Positions 52,007-60,663 of a DNA stretch of 64,000 nt are shown here, in pieces; the stretch's first letter is position 1; each line of letters opens with the position of its first letter. The notes under the pieces are model-generated. The model worked only from the letters and a program-made list of their open reading frames with translations. It was not told where the DNA came from and searched no databases. The position numbers and the translations under genes are program-made. Origin of the DNA: Geminicoccus roseus DSM 18922 (GTDB lineage Bacteria; Pseudomonadota; Alphaproteobacteria; Geminicoccales; Geminicoccaceae). Location: positions 4,402,373 to 4,466,372 of the forward strand of contig NZ_KE386572.1 in the NCBI RefSeq assembly GCF_000427665.1. Reading direction: 5' to 3'.

Positions 52007-53070
52007 CAGCGCTTCTCCCCGATAACCAGCCGCCACCGCACGAAACTGTCCGCGCCCAGCAGGAAGAACAGGAGCAGGCCCTGGAATACGCCGGTAATCG
52101 CGATCGGCAGCTGCAGCTCGAGCTGCGCGATCTCGCCGCCAAGGTAGAACAGGCCCATCAGCAGGGCCGCCGCCACGATGCCGATCGGGTGCAGGCGGCC
52201 CAGAAATGCTACGATGATCGCGGCAAAGCCGTAGCCCGGGGAAATCGAGGGCTGCAGTTGGCCGATTGGCCCCGTCACCTCGGCCGCGCCGGCAAGCCCG
52301 GCCAGCCCGCCGCTGATCAGAAAGCTGCCCCAGATGACCTTGCTCCGGCTGAACCCGGCATAGGCTGCGGCCTGCTGGGCCTCGCCCGACAGGCGGAACA
52401 CGAAGCCCTGGTAGGAGCGGGTTACGAAGATCCAGGCCAGCACGGCGGCGAGCAGCGCCAGCGCGAAGCCCAGATGCAGGCGGGTGGTCTCGACCAGGAT
52501 CGGAAGCCGGGTGGGATCGGCGAACATCGGCGACTGCGGGAACCCGAAGCTCATCGGGTCGCGCATCGGGCCGCGCACCAGGTATTGCAGCAGGAACCCG
52601 CCGACATAGACCAGCATCAGGCTGACCAGGATCTCGTTGGCGTTGAAGCGGGTTCGCAAGAAGGCGGGAATGGCTCCCCAGGCCATCCCGCCGACAGTGC
52701 CGGCCAGCAGCGGCAGGGCCCAGGGCAGCGGCCCACTGGCGTCCTCGCCGAACTGCAGGGCCACGGCGCTGGCGGCGATCGCACCCACGATGAGCTGGCC
52801 CTCGGCGCCGATGTTCCAGACCGCCGCCCGAAAGCCGATCGCCAGCCCCACGGCGATCAGGATCAGCGGGGTCACCTTCACGCCGAGCTCGGTCAGCCCG
52901 TACAGGTCCTGGACCGGCCGCCAGAACATCGCGGCGAAGGCCTGGACGGGGTTCTTGCCCAGCGCCACGAACAGCAGCGCCGCCACGACCAGGGTGAGCG
53001 CCACCGCGAGGAGCGGCGCCGCGATCTCCAGCGTGCGCGACGGGTTTGTTCGCCTAGTGAGCCTGAGCAT
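52006..53070 (-). CDS. BMP-type nucleoside/purine ABC transporter permease 1
   Basis: A 354-residue permease with about ten helices; the longer partner in BMP-type importers. FRAAVWNIGAEGQLIVGAIAA, ANEILVSLMLVYVGGFLLQYL and GYGFAAIIVAFLGRLHPIG are family blocks. ATG 53070 overlaps the ATPase gene by 17 bases. Confidence 0.9.
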   Translation of the reverse strand: MLRLTRRTNPSRTLEIAAPLLAVALTLVVAALLFVALGKNPVQAFAAMFWRPVQDLYGLTELGVKVTPLILIAVGLAIGFRAAVWNIGAEGQLIVGAIAASAVALQFGEDASGPLPWALPLLAGTVGGMAWGAIPAFLRTRFNANEILVSLMLVYVGGFLLQYLVRGPMRDPMSFGFPQSPMFADPTRLPILVETTRLHLGFALALLAAVLAWIFVTRSYQGFVFRLSGEAQQAAAYAGFSRSKVIWGSFLISGGLAGLAGAAEVTGPIGQLQPSISPGYGFAAIIVAFLGRLHPIGIVAAALLMGLFYLGGEIAQLELQLPIAITGVFQGLLLFFLLGADSFVRWRLVIGEKR

Positions 53071-54583
53071 GCCGGGCGCCCTCCTCGAAGCCGGCACCGC
53101 CCATCAGCAGGCCCACGCTTTCCCGGGTCAGCCCGTTCGTGGCCACCGGCTCCGACAGCTTGCCGTCGAACATCACCGCGATCCGGTCGGCCAGCAGGAA
53201 CAATTCGTCCAACTCCTCGCTGAACAGCAGCACGGCACCGCCCCGCTCGCGCAGCGCCAGCATCTCCTCGCGGATCAGGGTCGCGGCCCCCACGTCGACA
53301 CCCCAGGTCGGATGGGCGGCGATCAGGAGCTTCGGCTCCTCGTAGAGTTCCCGGCCGACGATGAACTTCTGCAGGTTGCCTCCCGACAGGCTGCCCGCCT
53401 CGGCATTGGTGCCGGCCGCGCGCACATTGAAGCGATCGATGATGTCGGCGGCGCGTCGCCGGATCGCGGAGCGGTCGATCAGCCCGCCCCGGCTGAGCGC
53501 CCGGCGCTGACCGGTCAGGAGGGTGTTCAGGGCCAGGCTGAGCTTCGGTGCGGCGCCACGCCCGAGCCGCTCCTCCGGGACGAAGGCCAGGCCCAGGTCC
53601 CGGCGCCGCCTAGGTCCCAGGTGGCCGACCGGAACCCCGGCCAGCCGGATGCTGCCCGATTGCGCCCCGGCATCCTCGCCGGACAATGCGCGCAGCAGTT
53701 CGCGCTGCCCGTTGCCGGCCACCCCCGCCACCCCGACGATCTCGCCGGCGCGCACGGTCAGCGAGACATGCTCCAGATCGGTGCCGTGCGGATCGGGCGA
53801 CGCCAGGCTCAGGTCGTGCACCTCGAGCACGGGGGGACCGCTGCTCGGCATCGGCCGGTGCTCGATCTCCCGGGGCGACTTGCCGATCATCAGCGCGGCC
53901 AGGCTGCGTGCTGTCTCCAGGGTCGGATCGCAGCGCGCCACCACGGTGCCGCCGCGAAGCACGGTGGCGGCATGGCAAAGCGCCTGGATCTCCTCCAGCT
54001 TGTGGCTGATGTAGAGGACGGCGCAGCCCTCGGAGGCCAGCCGGCGCAGGGTGGTGAACAGGCCTTCGGCCTCCTGCGGGGTGAGCACCGAGGTGGGCTC
54101 GTCCATGATCAGCAGCCTGGGCGACTGCAGCAGGCAGCGGACGATCTCGACGCGCTGGCGCTCGCCGACGGAAAGCGACCAGACCGGTGCTTCCGGATCC
54201 ACCGCGAGGCCATAGCGGGCGGCAAGCTCGCGGATCCGCCCGGGCAGGTCCTTCCCTGCATCCCGCGGGTCGAGCCCGAGCGCGATGTTCTCGGCCACGG
54301 TCAGCGTCTCGAACAGGGTGAAGTGCTGGAACACCATGCCGATGCCGCGCTGGCGGGCCAGCACCGGCGAGTTGGCGGTGACCGGCACGCCCTTCCAGCG
54401 GATCTCGCCCTCGTCCGGCCGCACGAGGCCATAGACGATCTTCATCAGGGTGGACTTGCCAGCACCGTTCTCGCCCAGCAGGGCCTGGATCTCACCCTCC
54501 TGCACCGTCAGGGAAACATCCTGGTTGGCGACGACGCCCGGATAGCGCTTGGTGATGCCGGCAAGTTCCAGGAGCGCCGGCAT
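53054..54583 (-). CDS. ABC transporter ATPase with two nucleotide-binding domains (BMP type)
   Basis: A 509-residue protein with two fused ABC domains. Domain 1 has the Walker A LLGENGAGKSTLMK, Q-loop FQHFTLFETLT, signature WSLSVGERQRVEI and Walker B LLIMDEPTS. Domain 2 is degenerate: VAGVAGNGQREL for Walker A, SGGNLQKFI signature and LLIAAHPTWGVD for Walker B, as usual in this family. It powers the two permeases encoded downstream. The substrate-binding lipoprotein gene is not adjacent. Confidence 0.93.
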   Translation of the reverse strand: MPALLELAGITKRYPGVVANQDVSLTVQEGEIQALLGENGAGKSTLMKIVYGLVRPDEGEIRWKGVPVTANSPVLARQRGIGMVFQHFTLFETLTVAENIALGLDPRDAGKDLPGRIRELAARYGLAVDPEAPVWSLSVGERQRVEIVRCLLQSPRLLIMDEPTSVLTPQEAEGLFTTLRRLASEGCAVLYISHKLEEIQALCHAATVLRGGTVVARCDPTLETARSLAALMIGKSPREIEHRPMPSSGPPVLEVHDLSLASPDPHGTDLEHVSLTVRAGEIVGVAGVAGNGQRELLRALSGEDAGAQSGSIRLAGVPVGHLGPRRRRDLGLAFVPEERLGRGAAPKLSLALNTLLTGQRRALSRGGLIDRSAIRRRAADIIDRFNVRAAGTNAEAGSLSGGNLQKFIVGRELYEEPKLLIAAHPTWGVDVGAATLIREEMLALRERGGAVLLFSEELDELFLLADRIAVMFDGKLSEPVATNGLTRESVGLLMGGAGFEEGARHAQAH

Positions 54584-55053
54584 CAATAGGCCACCTTGTC
54601 GGCCTTCGCGCGCCAGCGCTCAAAACCTTCCTTGGCCTCGTCCGGCAGGGTGCAGGTGAAGCGCAGTCGGCGGCTCTTCATCGGCACGCCCATCTCCTGA
54701 TAGAGGAAGGCGTCGTCGAACCCGATCGCGGCGGCGGCGTCCTTGTCGTTGCCGTAGTGGACCTCGTCGAGCCGCGCCCAGTAGATCGCCGCCATGCACA
54801 TCGGGCAGGGCTCGCAGGACGTGTAGATGGTGGCGCCTGCCAGGGAGAACGTGCCGAGGGCACGGCACGCCTCGCGGATCGCGACGATTTCGGCGTGGGC
54901 AGTCGGGTCGTTGCTCGTGGTGACCTTGTTCCAGCCTTCGCCGACGATCCTGCCATCCTTCACGATCACCGCACCGAACGGACCTCCTTCGCCCGCCTCC
55001 ATCTTCTCGATGGAGAGCCGGATCGCCCGGCGCATGGCTGTCTCGTGGTTCAC
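54583..55053 (-). CDS. guaD: Nucleoside/guanine deaminase of the cytidine deaminase fold
   Basis: A 156-residue zinc deaminase. TAHAEIVAI gives the zinc histidine and catalytic glutamate, and TSCEPCPMC the two zinc cysteines. The ending FERWRAKADKVAY resembles GuaD-type guanine deaminases, which turn guanine into xanthine. Its GTG start overlaps the xdhC stop (GTGA) and its stop touches the ATPase gene, placing it inside a purine-degradation operon. A tRNA adenosine deaminase is less likely in this setting. Confidence 0.85.
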   Translation of the reverse strand: MNHETAMRRAIRLSIEKMEAGEGGPFGAVIVKDGRIVGEGWNKVTTSNDPTAHAEIVAIREACRALGTFSLAGATIYTSCEPCPMCMAAIYWARLDEVHYGNDKDAAAAIGFDDAFLYQEMGVPMKSRRLRFTCTLPDEAKEGFERWRAKADKVAY

Positions 55054-55805
55054 GCGTGCGGCTCCTCGGGGATGGGCAGCGACAGGAGTTCGGCGGCAAC
55101 CGCGATCGCGATCGCCGTCGGGTGCTTGTCGTGGATGGTGGGCAGGCCCATCGGGCATATCAGCCGCGAAAGCACAGATGAAGAGTGCCCGCGCGCCATC
55201 AGGCGGCGCTCGAAGGTCGCGCGCTTGGTGCGGGAGCCGATCAGGCCGAGCCAGCGGAAGTCGCCCCGGCGCAGCACGGCATCCACCACATCCAGATCGA
55301 GGTCATGGGAGTGGGTCGCCACCACCCAGCAGGCCGCAGCCGGGCCGCCGGCCACGAGGCCCGCCGGATCGTCGCTCTGCCGGACCACCAGCCGGGGCGA
55401 GGGCGCGGGCAGGAAATCTGCCCGCGGGTCGACCAGGGTGAGCCGCCAGGGCAGGGGCGCCAGGACCTGGAGCAGGGCGCGGCCGACATGGCCGGCGCCG
55501 AACAGGACCACCTGTGGCGCATCGACCGGCAGTTCCTCGACGAACGGGGCATCGCTGGCATCGAGGGTGAGGGTCACCCGCCCGCCGCAGCATTGGCGCA
55601 GGCTTGGGCCGAGCGGCACCTCCATGTCCAGATGGGTGGTGCCGTCCTCGAGCATCCGCCGCGCCGCCTTCACGGCCTGCCATTCGAGCTGCCCGCCGCC
55701 GATTGTTCCTGCGATCCGCTCCAGGGTCACCTCCATCGCGGCGCCGGCTGCACGGGGCGTCGACCCTTCCGCCCGGACAACGCGGATCCGGACGGCCTTG
55801 CTCAT
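55050..55805 (-). CDS. xdhC: Xanthine dehydrogenase accessory protein XdhC
   Basis: A 251-residue protein that binds and sulfurylates the molybdenum cofactor and inserts it into XdhB. The N-terminal XdhC block has GSTPRAAGAAMEV, GTIGGGQLEWQA and CCGGRVTL; the C-terminal Rossmann part has VVLFGAGHVGRALL and LGLIGSRTKRATFERRL. ATG overlaps the xdhB stop. Confidence 0.94.
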   Translation of the reverse strand: MSKAVRIRVVRAEGSTPRAAGAAMEVTLERIAGTIGGGQLEWQAVKAARRMLEDGTTHLDMEVPLGPSLRQCCGGRVTLTLDASDAPFVEELPVDAPQVVLFGAGHVGRALLQVLAPLPWRLTLVDPRADFLPAPSPRLVVRQSDDPAGLVAGGPAAACWVVATHSHDLDLDVVDAVLRRGDFRWLGLIGSRTKRATFERRLMARGHSSSVLSRLICPMGLPTIHDKHPTAIAIAVAAELLSLPIPEEPHA

Positions 55806-58132
55806 TCGGCGGCCGTTGGCAAAGCCTTGCGCTGCGTGCGCGCCCGCAGCTCCTTGACCGCGAACAGGATCCGCTCGGGCGTGGCCGGCGCGTCCAGCCG
55901 CGGCGAGGCCTGGCCGGCGCCGACCGCCGCCACCGCATCCTTGATCGCCTGGAAGGCCGCGATCGCCAGCATCAGCGGCGGCTCGCCGACGGCCTTGGAG
56001 CGGTGCACGGTCGGCTCGCGGTTGCGGCCACCCTGCCAGATCCGGACCCGGAAATCCTTGGGCAGGTCGGAGGCGCAGGGGATCTTGTAGGTGGAAGGCG
56101 CATGGCTCGCGAGCGCTCCCTCCCGGGTCCACCAGAGCTCCTCGGTGGTCAGCCAGCCCATGCCCTGAACGAAGCCGCCCTCGATCTGCCCCATGTCGAT
56201 CGCCGGGTTGAGCGAGCGGCCGACGTCATGAAGCAGGTCGGCGCGCAGGATCCGGCTCTCGCCGGTGAGCGTGTCGATCACCGCCTCGCAGCAGGCGGCG
56301 CCGTAGGCGAAATAATAGAAGGGCCGGCCGGCCGCCTCGTCGCGGTCGTAATGGATCTTGGGAGTCGCGTAATAGCCGGTGGCGGAAAGCTGGACGCGGG
56401 CCATCCAGGCCTCCTTCGCCAGCTCGCGCAGGCTGATCGGCCGCTCGCCCAGGAGCACCACGCCATCCTGGAAGACGATCCGGTGCGGCGGCAGGCCGTA
56501 CTTCTCGGCGGCGAAGGCGATGAGGCGCTCCTTCAGCGTCCGTGCCGCCGCCTGGGCGGCTATGCCGTTCATGTCGGTGCCGGACGAGGCGGCGGTGGCC
56601 GAGGTGTTGGGGACCTTGCCGGTGTCCGCCGCGGTGATCCGCACCAGGCTGGTCGGGATCTGCAGTTCCTCGGCGACGATCTGCTGGACCTTCACGTAGA
56701 GGCCCTGGCCCATCTCGGTGCCGCCATGGTTCAGCAGGACCGAGCCGTCGGTATAGAGCTGGATCAGCGCGCCAGCCTGGTTCAGGTGGCTGGTGGTGAA
56801 GCTGATGCCGAACTTCACCGGGGTGAGGGCGATGCCGCGCTTGAGGAGCGGGCTGGTCTCGTTCCAGCGCTCGATGGCCGCGCGGCGGGCCCGGTAGTCG
56901 GAGCTCGCCTCCAGCTCGTCGAGCAGTTCGGGCAGGACGAAGTCCTCTACCTCCATGTGGTAGGGGGTCTGGTTGCGCGGGGCTGGGCCGTAGAAGTTGA
57001 CGCGGCGCACGTCGAGCGGATCCCGGCCGAGATGGCGGGCGATCTCGTCGACCACCTCCTCGATGCCGATCATGCCCTGCGGGCCGCCAAAGCCGCGAAA
57101 GGCGGTGTTGCTGACCGTGTGGGTCTTCATCCGCCGGGAGCGGATCCGGACATGCGGAAAGTAATAGGCGTTGTCGGCGTGGAACATCGCCCGGTCGGCG
57201 ATGGCGGCGGTGAGGTCGGCGGAGAATCCGCCCCGCGCCGCCTGGTCGAACTCGATTGCCTCGATCCGGCCGCTCTCGTCGAAGCCCACCTTGTAGCCGA
57301 TCAGGAAGTCGTGGCGCTTGCCGGTGAGGGTCATGTCGACGTCCCGGTCCAGCCGGAACTTGACCGCCCGCCCGGTCCGGCGCGCCAGCACTGCGGCGAT
57401 CACCGCGATCTGGTTGGCCTGGGTCTCCTTGCCGCCGAACCCGCCGCCCATCCGCCGGCACTCGACCCGCACCTTCGCGTCGATGACGCCCAGGCAGCGG
57501 GCCACCACATGCTGCACCTCGGTCGGATGCTGGGTGGAGGCATGCACGTCCATGCCGCCATCCTCGGACGGGATGGCCAGCGCGATCTGACCCTCCAGGT
57601 AGAAATGGTCCTGGCCGCCCAACCGGAACTGTCCGCTGAGCACGTGGCGGGCCTTGACGAAGGCCGCGTCGGGATCGCCGCGGCCCATTTCATGGCTGGG
57701 CAGCAGTTCCAGGCCCTGTGCCAGCGCGTCCTCCAGCTGGACCGTGGCCGGCAGGTCCTCGTAGGTGATCTCGGCAAGCGTCACCGCCCGGCGTGCGGCC
57801 TCGTAGCTGGTGGCGGCCACCGCAAACAGCGCCTGGCCATGGTAGTCCACGCTGTGCTGGGCGAGGGCCGGCTCGTCCAGGATGACCGGGCCGATCTGGT
57901 TCAGGCCGGGGAAATCCATTCCGGTCATGACCGTCACGACCCCGGGCGCCGTCGCAACCCGGCTCAGGTCCATGCGCACGATCCGGGCATGCGCACGGCT
58001 GGACTGGCCGACTGCCGCATGCAGGCAGCCATGGGGTTCGGCCAGGTCATCGACATAGCGGGCCCGGCCGGTGACGTGCAGTTTGGCGGAATCGTGCGGG
58101 AGGGCCGCCTGGACAGCCTGGATCCTGGTCAT
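55802..58132 (-). CDS. xdhB: Xanthine dehydrogenase molybdopterin-binding subunit
   Basis: A 776-residue large subunit. It carries the molybdenum site of xanthine dehydrogenase, oxidising hypoxanthine to xanthine and urate. RARYVDDLAEPHGCLHAA starts the domain; GGGFGGKETQANQ, FRGFGGPQGMIGIEEV, GTEMGQGLYVKVQQI and the catalytic glutamate E717 in VGEPPLML are present. ATG overlaps the xdhA stop (ATGA). Confidence 0.96.
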   Translation of the reverse strand: MTRIQAVQAALPHDSAKLHVTGRARYVDDLAEPHGCLHAAVGQSSRAHARIVRMDLSRVATAPGVVTVMTGMDFPGLNQIGPVILDEPALAQHSVDYHGQALFAVAATSYEAARRAVTLAEITYEDLPATVQLEDALAQGLELLPSHEMGRGDPDAAFVKARHVLSGQFRLGGQDHFYLEGQIALAIPSEDGGMDVHASTQHPTEVQHVVARCLGVIDAKVRVECRRMGGGFGGKETQANQIAVIAAVLARRTGRAVKFRLDRDVDMTLTGKRHDFLIGYKVGFDESGRIEAIEFDQAARGGFSADLTAAIADRAMFHADNAYYFPHVRIRSRRMKTHTVSNTAFRGFGGPQGMIGIEEVVDEIARHLGRDPLDVRRVNFYGPAPRNQTPYHMEVEDFVLPELLDELEASSDYRARRAAIERWNETSPLLKRGIALTPVKFGISFTTSHLNQAGALIQLYTDGSVLLNHGGTEMGQGLYVKVQQIVAEELQIPTSLVRITAADTGKVPNTSATAASSGTDMNGIAAQAAARTLKERLIAFAAEKYGLPPHRIVFQDGVVLLGERPISLRELAKEAWMARVQLSATGYYATPKIHYDRDEAAGRPFYYFAYGAACCEAVIDTLTGESRILRADLLHDVGRSLNPAIDMGQIEGGFVQGMGWLTTEELWWTREGALASHAPSTYKIPCASDLPKDFRVRIWQGGRNREPTVHRSKAVGEPPLMLAIAAFQAIKDAVAAVGAGQASPRLDAPATPERILFAVKELRARTQRKALPTAAE

Positions 58133-59556
58133 GCCGCTGCCTCCAGGTCGAGGACACGGGTCGCGACGTCGGGCCTGACCACCTCGTAGAACAGCCGGCG
58201 CAGCAGGTTCTGGCCCGCTTCGGTACGGTATGCAGCACTGGCGCGCACATCGTCGATCGGCTGGAAATCCACGGCGAACGCGGCGCACGCGGCTTCAATC
58301 GACCCCTCGTCGAGGCGGCGGCCGATCAGGGCCGCCTCGCAGCCCGGGGCCCGCCTGGGTGTCGCGGCCACGCCGCCGAAGGCCAGCCGGGCCTGGGCGA
58401 CCAGACCGTCCTTCATCACGAGGCGGAAAGCTCCCATCACCGCCGAAATGTCCTGGTCGAAGCGCTTGCTCACCTTCATCGCCCTGAACACTTCGCCCTC
58501 GAGAGGGCGCGGCACGATCAGCATCTCGGCGAACTCGCCCGGACGGAGCGCTGTCGAGCGGTAGCCGAGAAAGAACTCGTCCAGGGGGAGCGTCCGGCGC
58601 GACGCGCCGCTGCGCAGCACGAGCGAGGCCCCGAGCGCCAGGAAGGCCGGCGAACCGTCGCCGATCGGCGAGGCGTTCATGACGTTGCCGAGCACGGTGC
58701 CGGTCTGGCGGATCTGGGCGCAGGCGAACCGGCGCAGAAGTTCGCCCAGGTCCGGCCGGTCCTCGGCCAGGACCGGATGGGCGTCGTAGAGGCGCACCCC
58801 GGCACCGATGCGGATCTCGTCGGCGGTGACCTCGATGGACTGTAGGTCGGCGCATGTGCCGGTCCAGACGAGGTCATCCACGTCGCGCAGTGCCTTGGTG
58901 ACCCACAGGCCGATATCGGTGCCGCCGGCGAGGATGGTGGCTTCGGGCGTCTCGGCCAGACACGCCGCCAGTTCATCGCCACTGCGCGGCGCCCGGAACC
59001 GTCCGCCGGCGGCGGCATAGTCGAGCATCGCCTCCCCCTCCGGCAGGACCGGGACCACCGGCACGTCGTCGCCTAGCCCCGCATCGGCGGCGGCATCCAG
59101 GATCGGACGGTAGCCGGTGCAGCGGCAGAGATTGCCGGCCAGCACGTCCTCGGTGGTGAGGTGGCTGCTGTTGGTCCGGTCCAGGCGCTGCGCCACCAGC
59201 GCCATCACGAAGCCCGGCGTGCAGAAGCCGCACTGGGCGGCGTGATGGTCGACAAACGCCTGCTGGACCGGGTGGAGCGGCTGGCCCTCGGCGCCCAGGC
59301 CCTCCACGGTCAGCACCGAGCGTCCGTGCAGGGCTCCCAGGAACAGGATGCAGGCATTGACCGCCCGCCAGCGAACCTGCCCGCCGGTCGTCTCGCCTAC
59401 CGCCACGGTGCAGGCTCCGCAGTCGCCTTCCGCGCAGCCTTCCTTGCTGCCGGTCAGGCGGCATTGGACCCGCAGGTACTGCAGGAGTGTGGTGGTCGGA
59501 TGCAGGTCGGTCACCTCGACCGGTGCGCCGTTCAGCCGGAACCGGATCGCCGTCAT
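58129..59556 (-). CDS. xdhA: Xanthine dehydrogenase Fe-S and FAD subunit
   Basis: A 475-residue small subunit. The first 2Fe-2S cluster is held by C41, C46, C49 and C69; the second by C109, C112, C144 and C146. From about residue 185 a FAD-binding domain follows, with LAGGTDIGLW and GTVLGNVMNASPIGD. It passes electrons from the molybdenum site to NAD. It is followed by xdhB and xdhC in the normal order, with uraH three bases upstream. Confidence 0.96.
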   Translation of the reverse strand: MTAIRFRLNGAPVEVTDLHPTTTLLQYLRVQCRLTGSKEGCAEGDCGACTVAVGETTGGQVRWRAVNACILFLGALHGRSVLTVEGLGAEGQPLHPVQQAFVDHHAAQCGFCTPGFVMALVAQRLDRTNSSHLTTEDVLAGNLCRCTGYRPILDAAADAGLGDDVPVVPVLPEGEAMLDYAAAGGRFRAPRSGDELAACLAETPEATILAGGTDIGLWVTKALRDVDDLVWTGTCADLQSIEVTADEIRIGAGVRLYDAHPVLAEDRPDLGELLRRFACAQIRQTGTVLGNVMNASPIGDGSPAFLALGASLVLRSGASRRTLPLDEFFLGYRSTALRPGEFAEMLIVPRPLEGEVFRAMKVSKRFDQDISAVMGAFRLVMKDGLVAQARLAFGGVAATPRRAPGCEAALIGRRLDEGSIEAACAAFAVDFQPIDDVRASAAYRTEAGQNLLRRLFYEVVRPDVATRVLDLEAAA

Positions 59557-59559
59557 GGT

Positions 59560-59913
59560 TCAGCTCCCCCGGTAGGTGGAATAGGCCCAGGGGGAGACCA
59601 GCAGCGGGACGTGGTAATGGCTGTCGTCCGCCATGGCGAAGCGCAGGGGAACCTCGTCCAGGAACGGCGGATCCGGCAGGTCCGAGCCGACCTCGCGGAA
59701 ATAGGCCCCAGCCTGAAACAGGATCTCGTAGCGCCCGGCCTGGAACTCGCCACCCTGGAGGAGAGGCTCGTCGCAGCGGCCGTCCGCATTGGTACGGCGC
59801 TCGGCCACCAACTGGCGGTTTCCGTCCGCCAGGATGCGGTACAGCGCCAGCGCCATGCCTCGTGCGGGCCGGCCATGCGCGGTGTCCAGAACATGGGTGG
59901 TGAGCCTGCCCAT
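59560..59913 (-). CDS. uraH: 5-hydroxyisourate hydrolase
   Basis: A 117-residue transthyretin-like enzyme that opens 5-hydroxyisourate, the product of urate oxidation. H7 (LTTHVLD), the RTNADGR arginine, YHVPLLVSPWAYSTY and the C-terminal YRGS signature form the active site. ATG 59913 follows GGGAAG. It is the first gene of the leftward purine operon and is divergent from uraD. Confidence 0.95.
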   Translation of the reverse strand: MGRLTTHVLDTAHGRPARGMALALYRILADGNRQLVAERRTNADGRCDEPLLQGGEFQAGRYEILFQAGAYFREVGSDLPDPPFLDEVPLRFAMADDSHYHVPLLVSPWAYSTYRGS

Positions 59914-59999
59914 CGCTTCTTCCCTTGCCAGGCAGGGAGCGTCCTGCAAGGTCCGGGCCGTGGTCAAGTGATACCGGAGACAGCGATGGCGGCGACACG

Positions 60000-60509
60000 A
60001 TGCTGACGATGGCCCAGGTGGACGCCATGGACCGGGCGAGCTTCGTCGCCGCGCTGGGCGCCGTGTTCGAGCACAGCCCCTGGGTGGCGGAACATGCCTA
60101 TGACCGCCGGCCGTTCCGCAGCCTGCCCGGCCTGCACGGTGCGATGGCGGACGTGGTGCGCCACGCCCCGCTCGACCATCGCATGAGCCTGATCCGGGCT
60201 CATCCCGACCTCGCCGGCAAGGCGGCGCGTGCCGGCGCGTTGACGACCGATTCCACGAAGGAGCAGTCCTCGGCCGGCCTCGATCGCCTGAGCGACGCCG
60301 AGTACGATCGTTTCCATGCCCTGAATGACGCCTATCGGGCGAGGTTCGGCATGCCGTTCATCATGGCGGTGCGCGGCGCCGGCAAGGTCCAGATCCTCGA
60401 GGCGTTCGAGCGCCGTCTGGCGAACGGGCCGGAGACTGAGATCGCCACTGCGATCGAAGAGATCGTGCGGATCGGCCGCTTCCGGCTGACCGACATGATC
60501 TCCGGCTGA
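60000..60509 (+). CDS. uraD: 2-oxo-4-hydroxy-4-carboxy-5-ureidoimidazoline decarboxylase
   Basis: A 169-residue helical enzyme giving S-allantoin, the step after UraH. FVAALGAVFEHSPWVAEHAY, the catalytic histidine in IRAHPDLAGKAA, SSAGLDRLSDAEYDRFHALNDAYRARFG and FIMAVRGAGKVQILEAFERRL are family blocks. It is divergent from uraH with an 86-base gap that should hold both promoters. Confidence 0.95.
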   Translation: MLTMAQVDAMDRASFVAALGAVFEHSPWVAEHAYDRRPFRSLPGLHGAMADVVRHAPLDHRMSLIRAHPDLAGKAARAGALTTDSTKEQSSAGLDRLSDAEYDRFHALNDAYRARFGMPFIMAVRGAGKVQILEAFERRLANGPETEIATAIEEIVRIGRFRLTDMISG

Positions 60510-60663
60510 ACGGTCGAAATGATGGGCAATTGCCAGCCTGCCGCGCAGATCTGACCGTCGGCGCGGCAGGAAGAAACGCTGCTATCGTGACAGCGGCGCT
60601 TGTCAGGGGCGGGTGGCACCGTGTTTGCTGGCACGGGCCAGAGGGCGCAAAGGACCGGCACCG

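Noticed and set aside
55604-58189. An 861-codon open frame opposite xdhB
   Set aside because: It is a high-GC shadow frame; xdhB is intact on the other strand with its catalytic residues.
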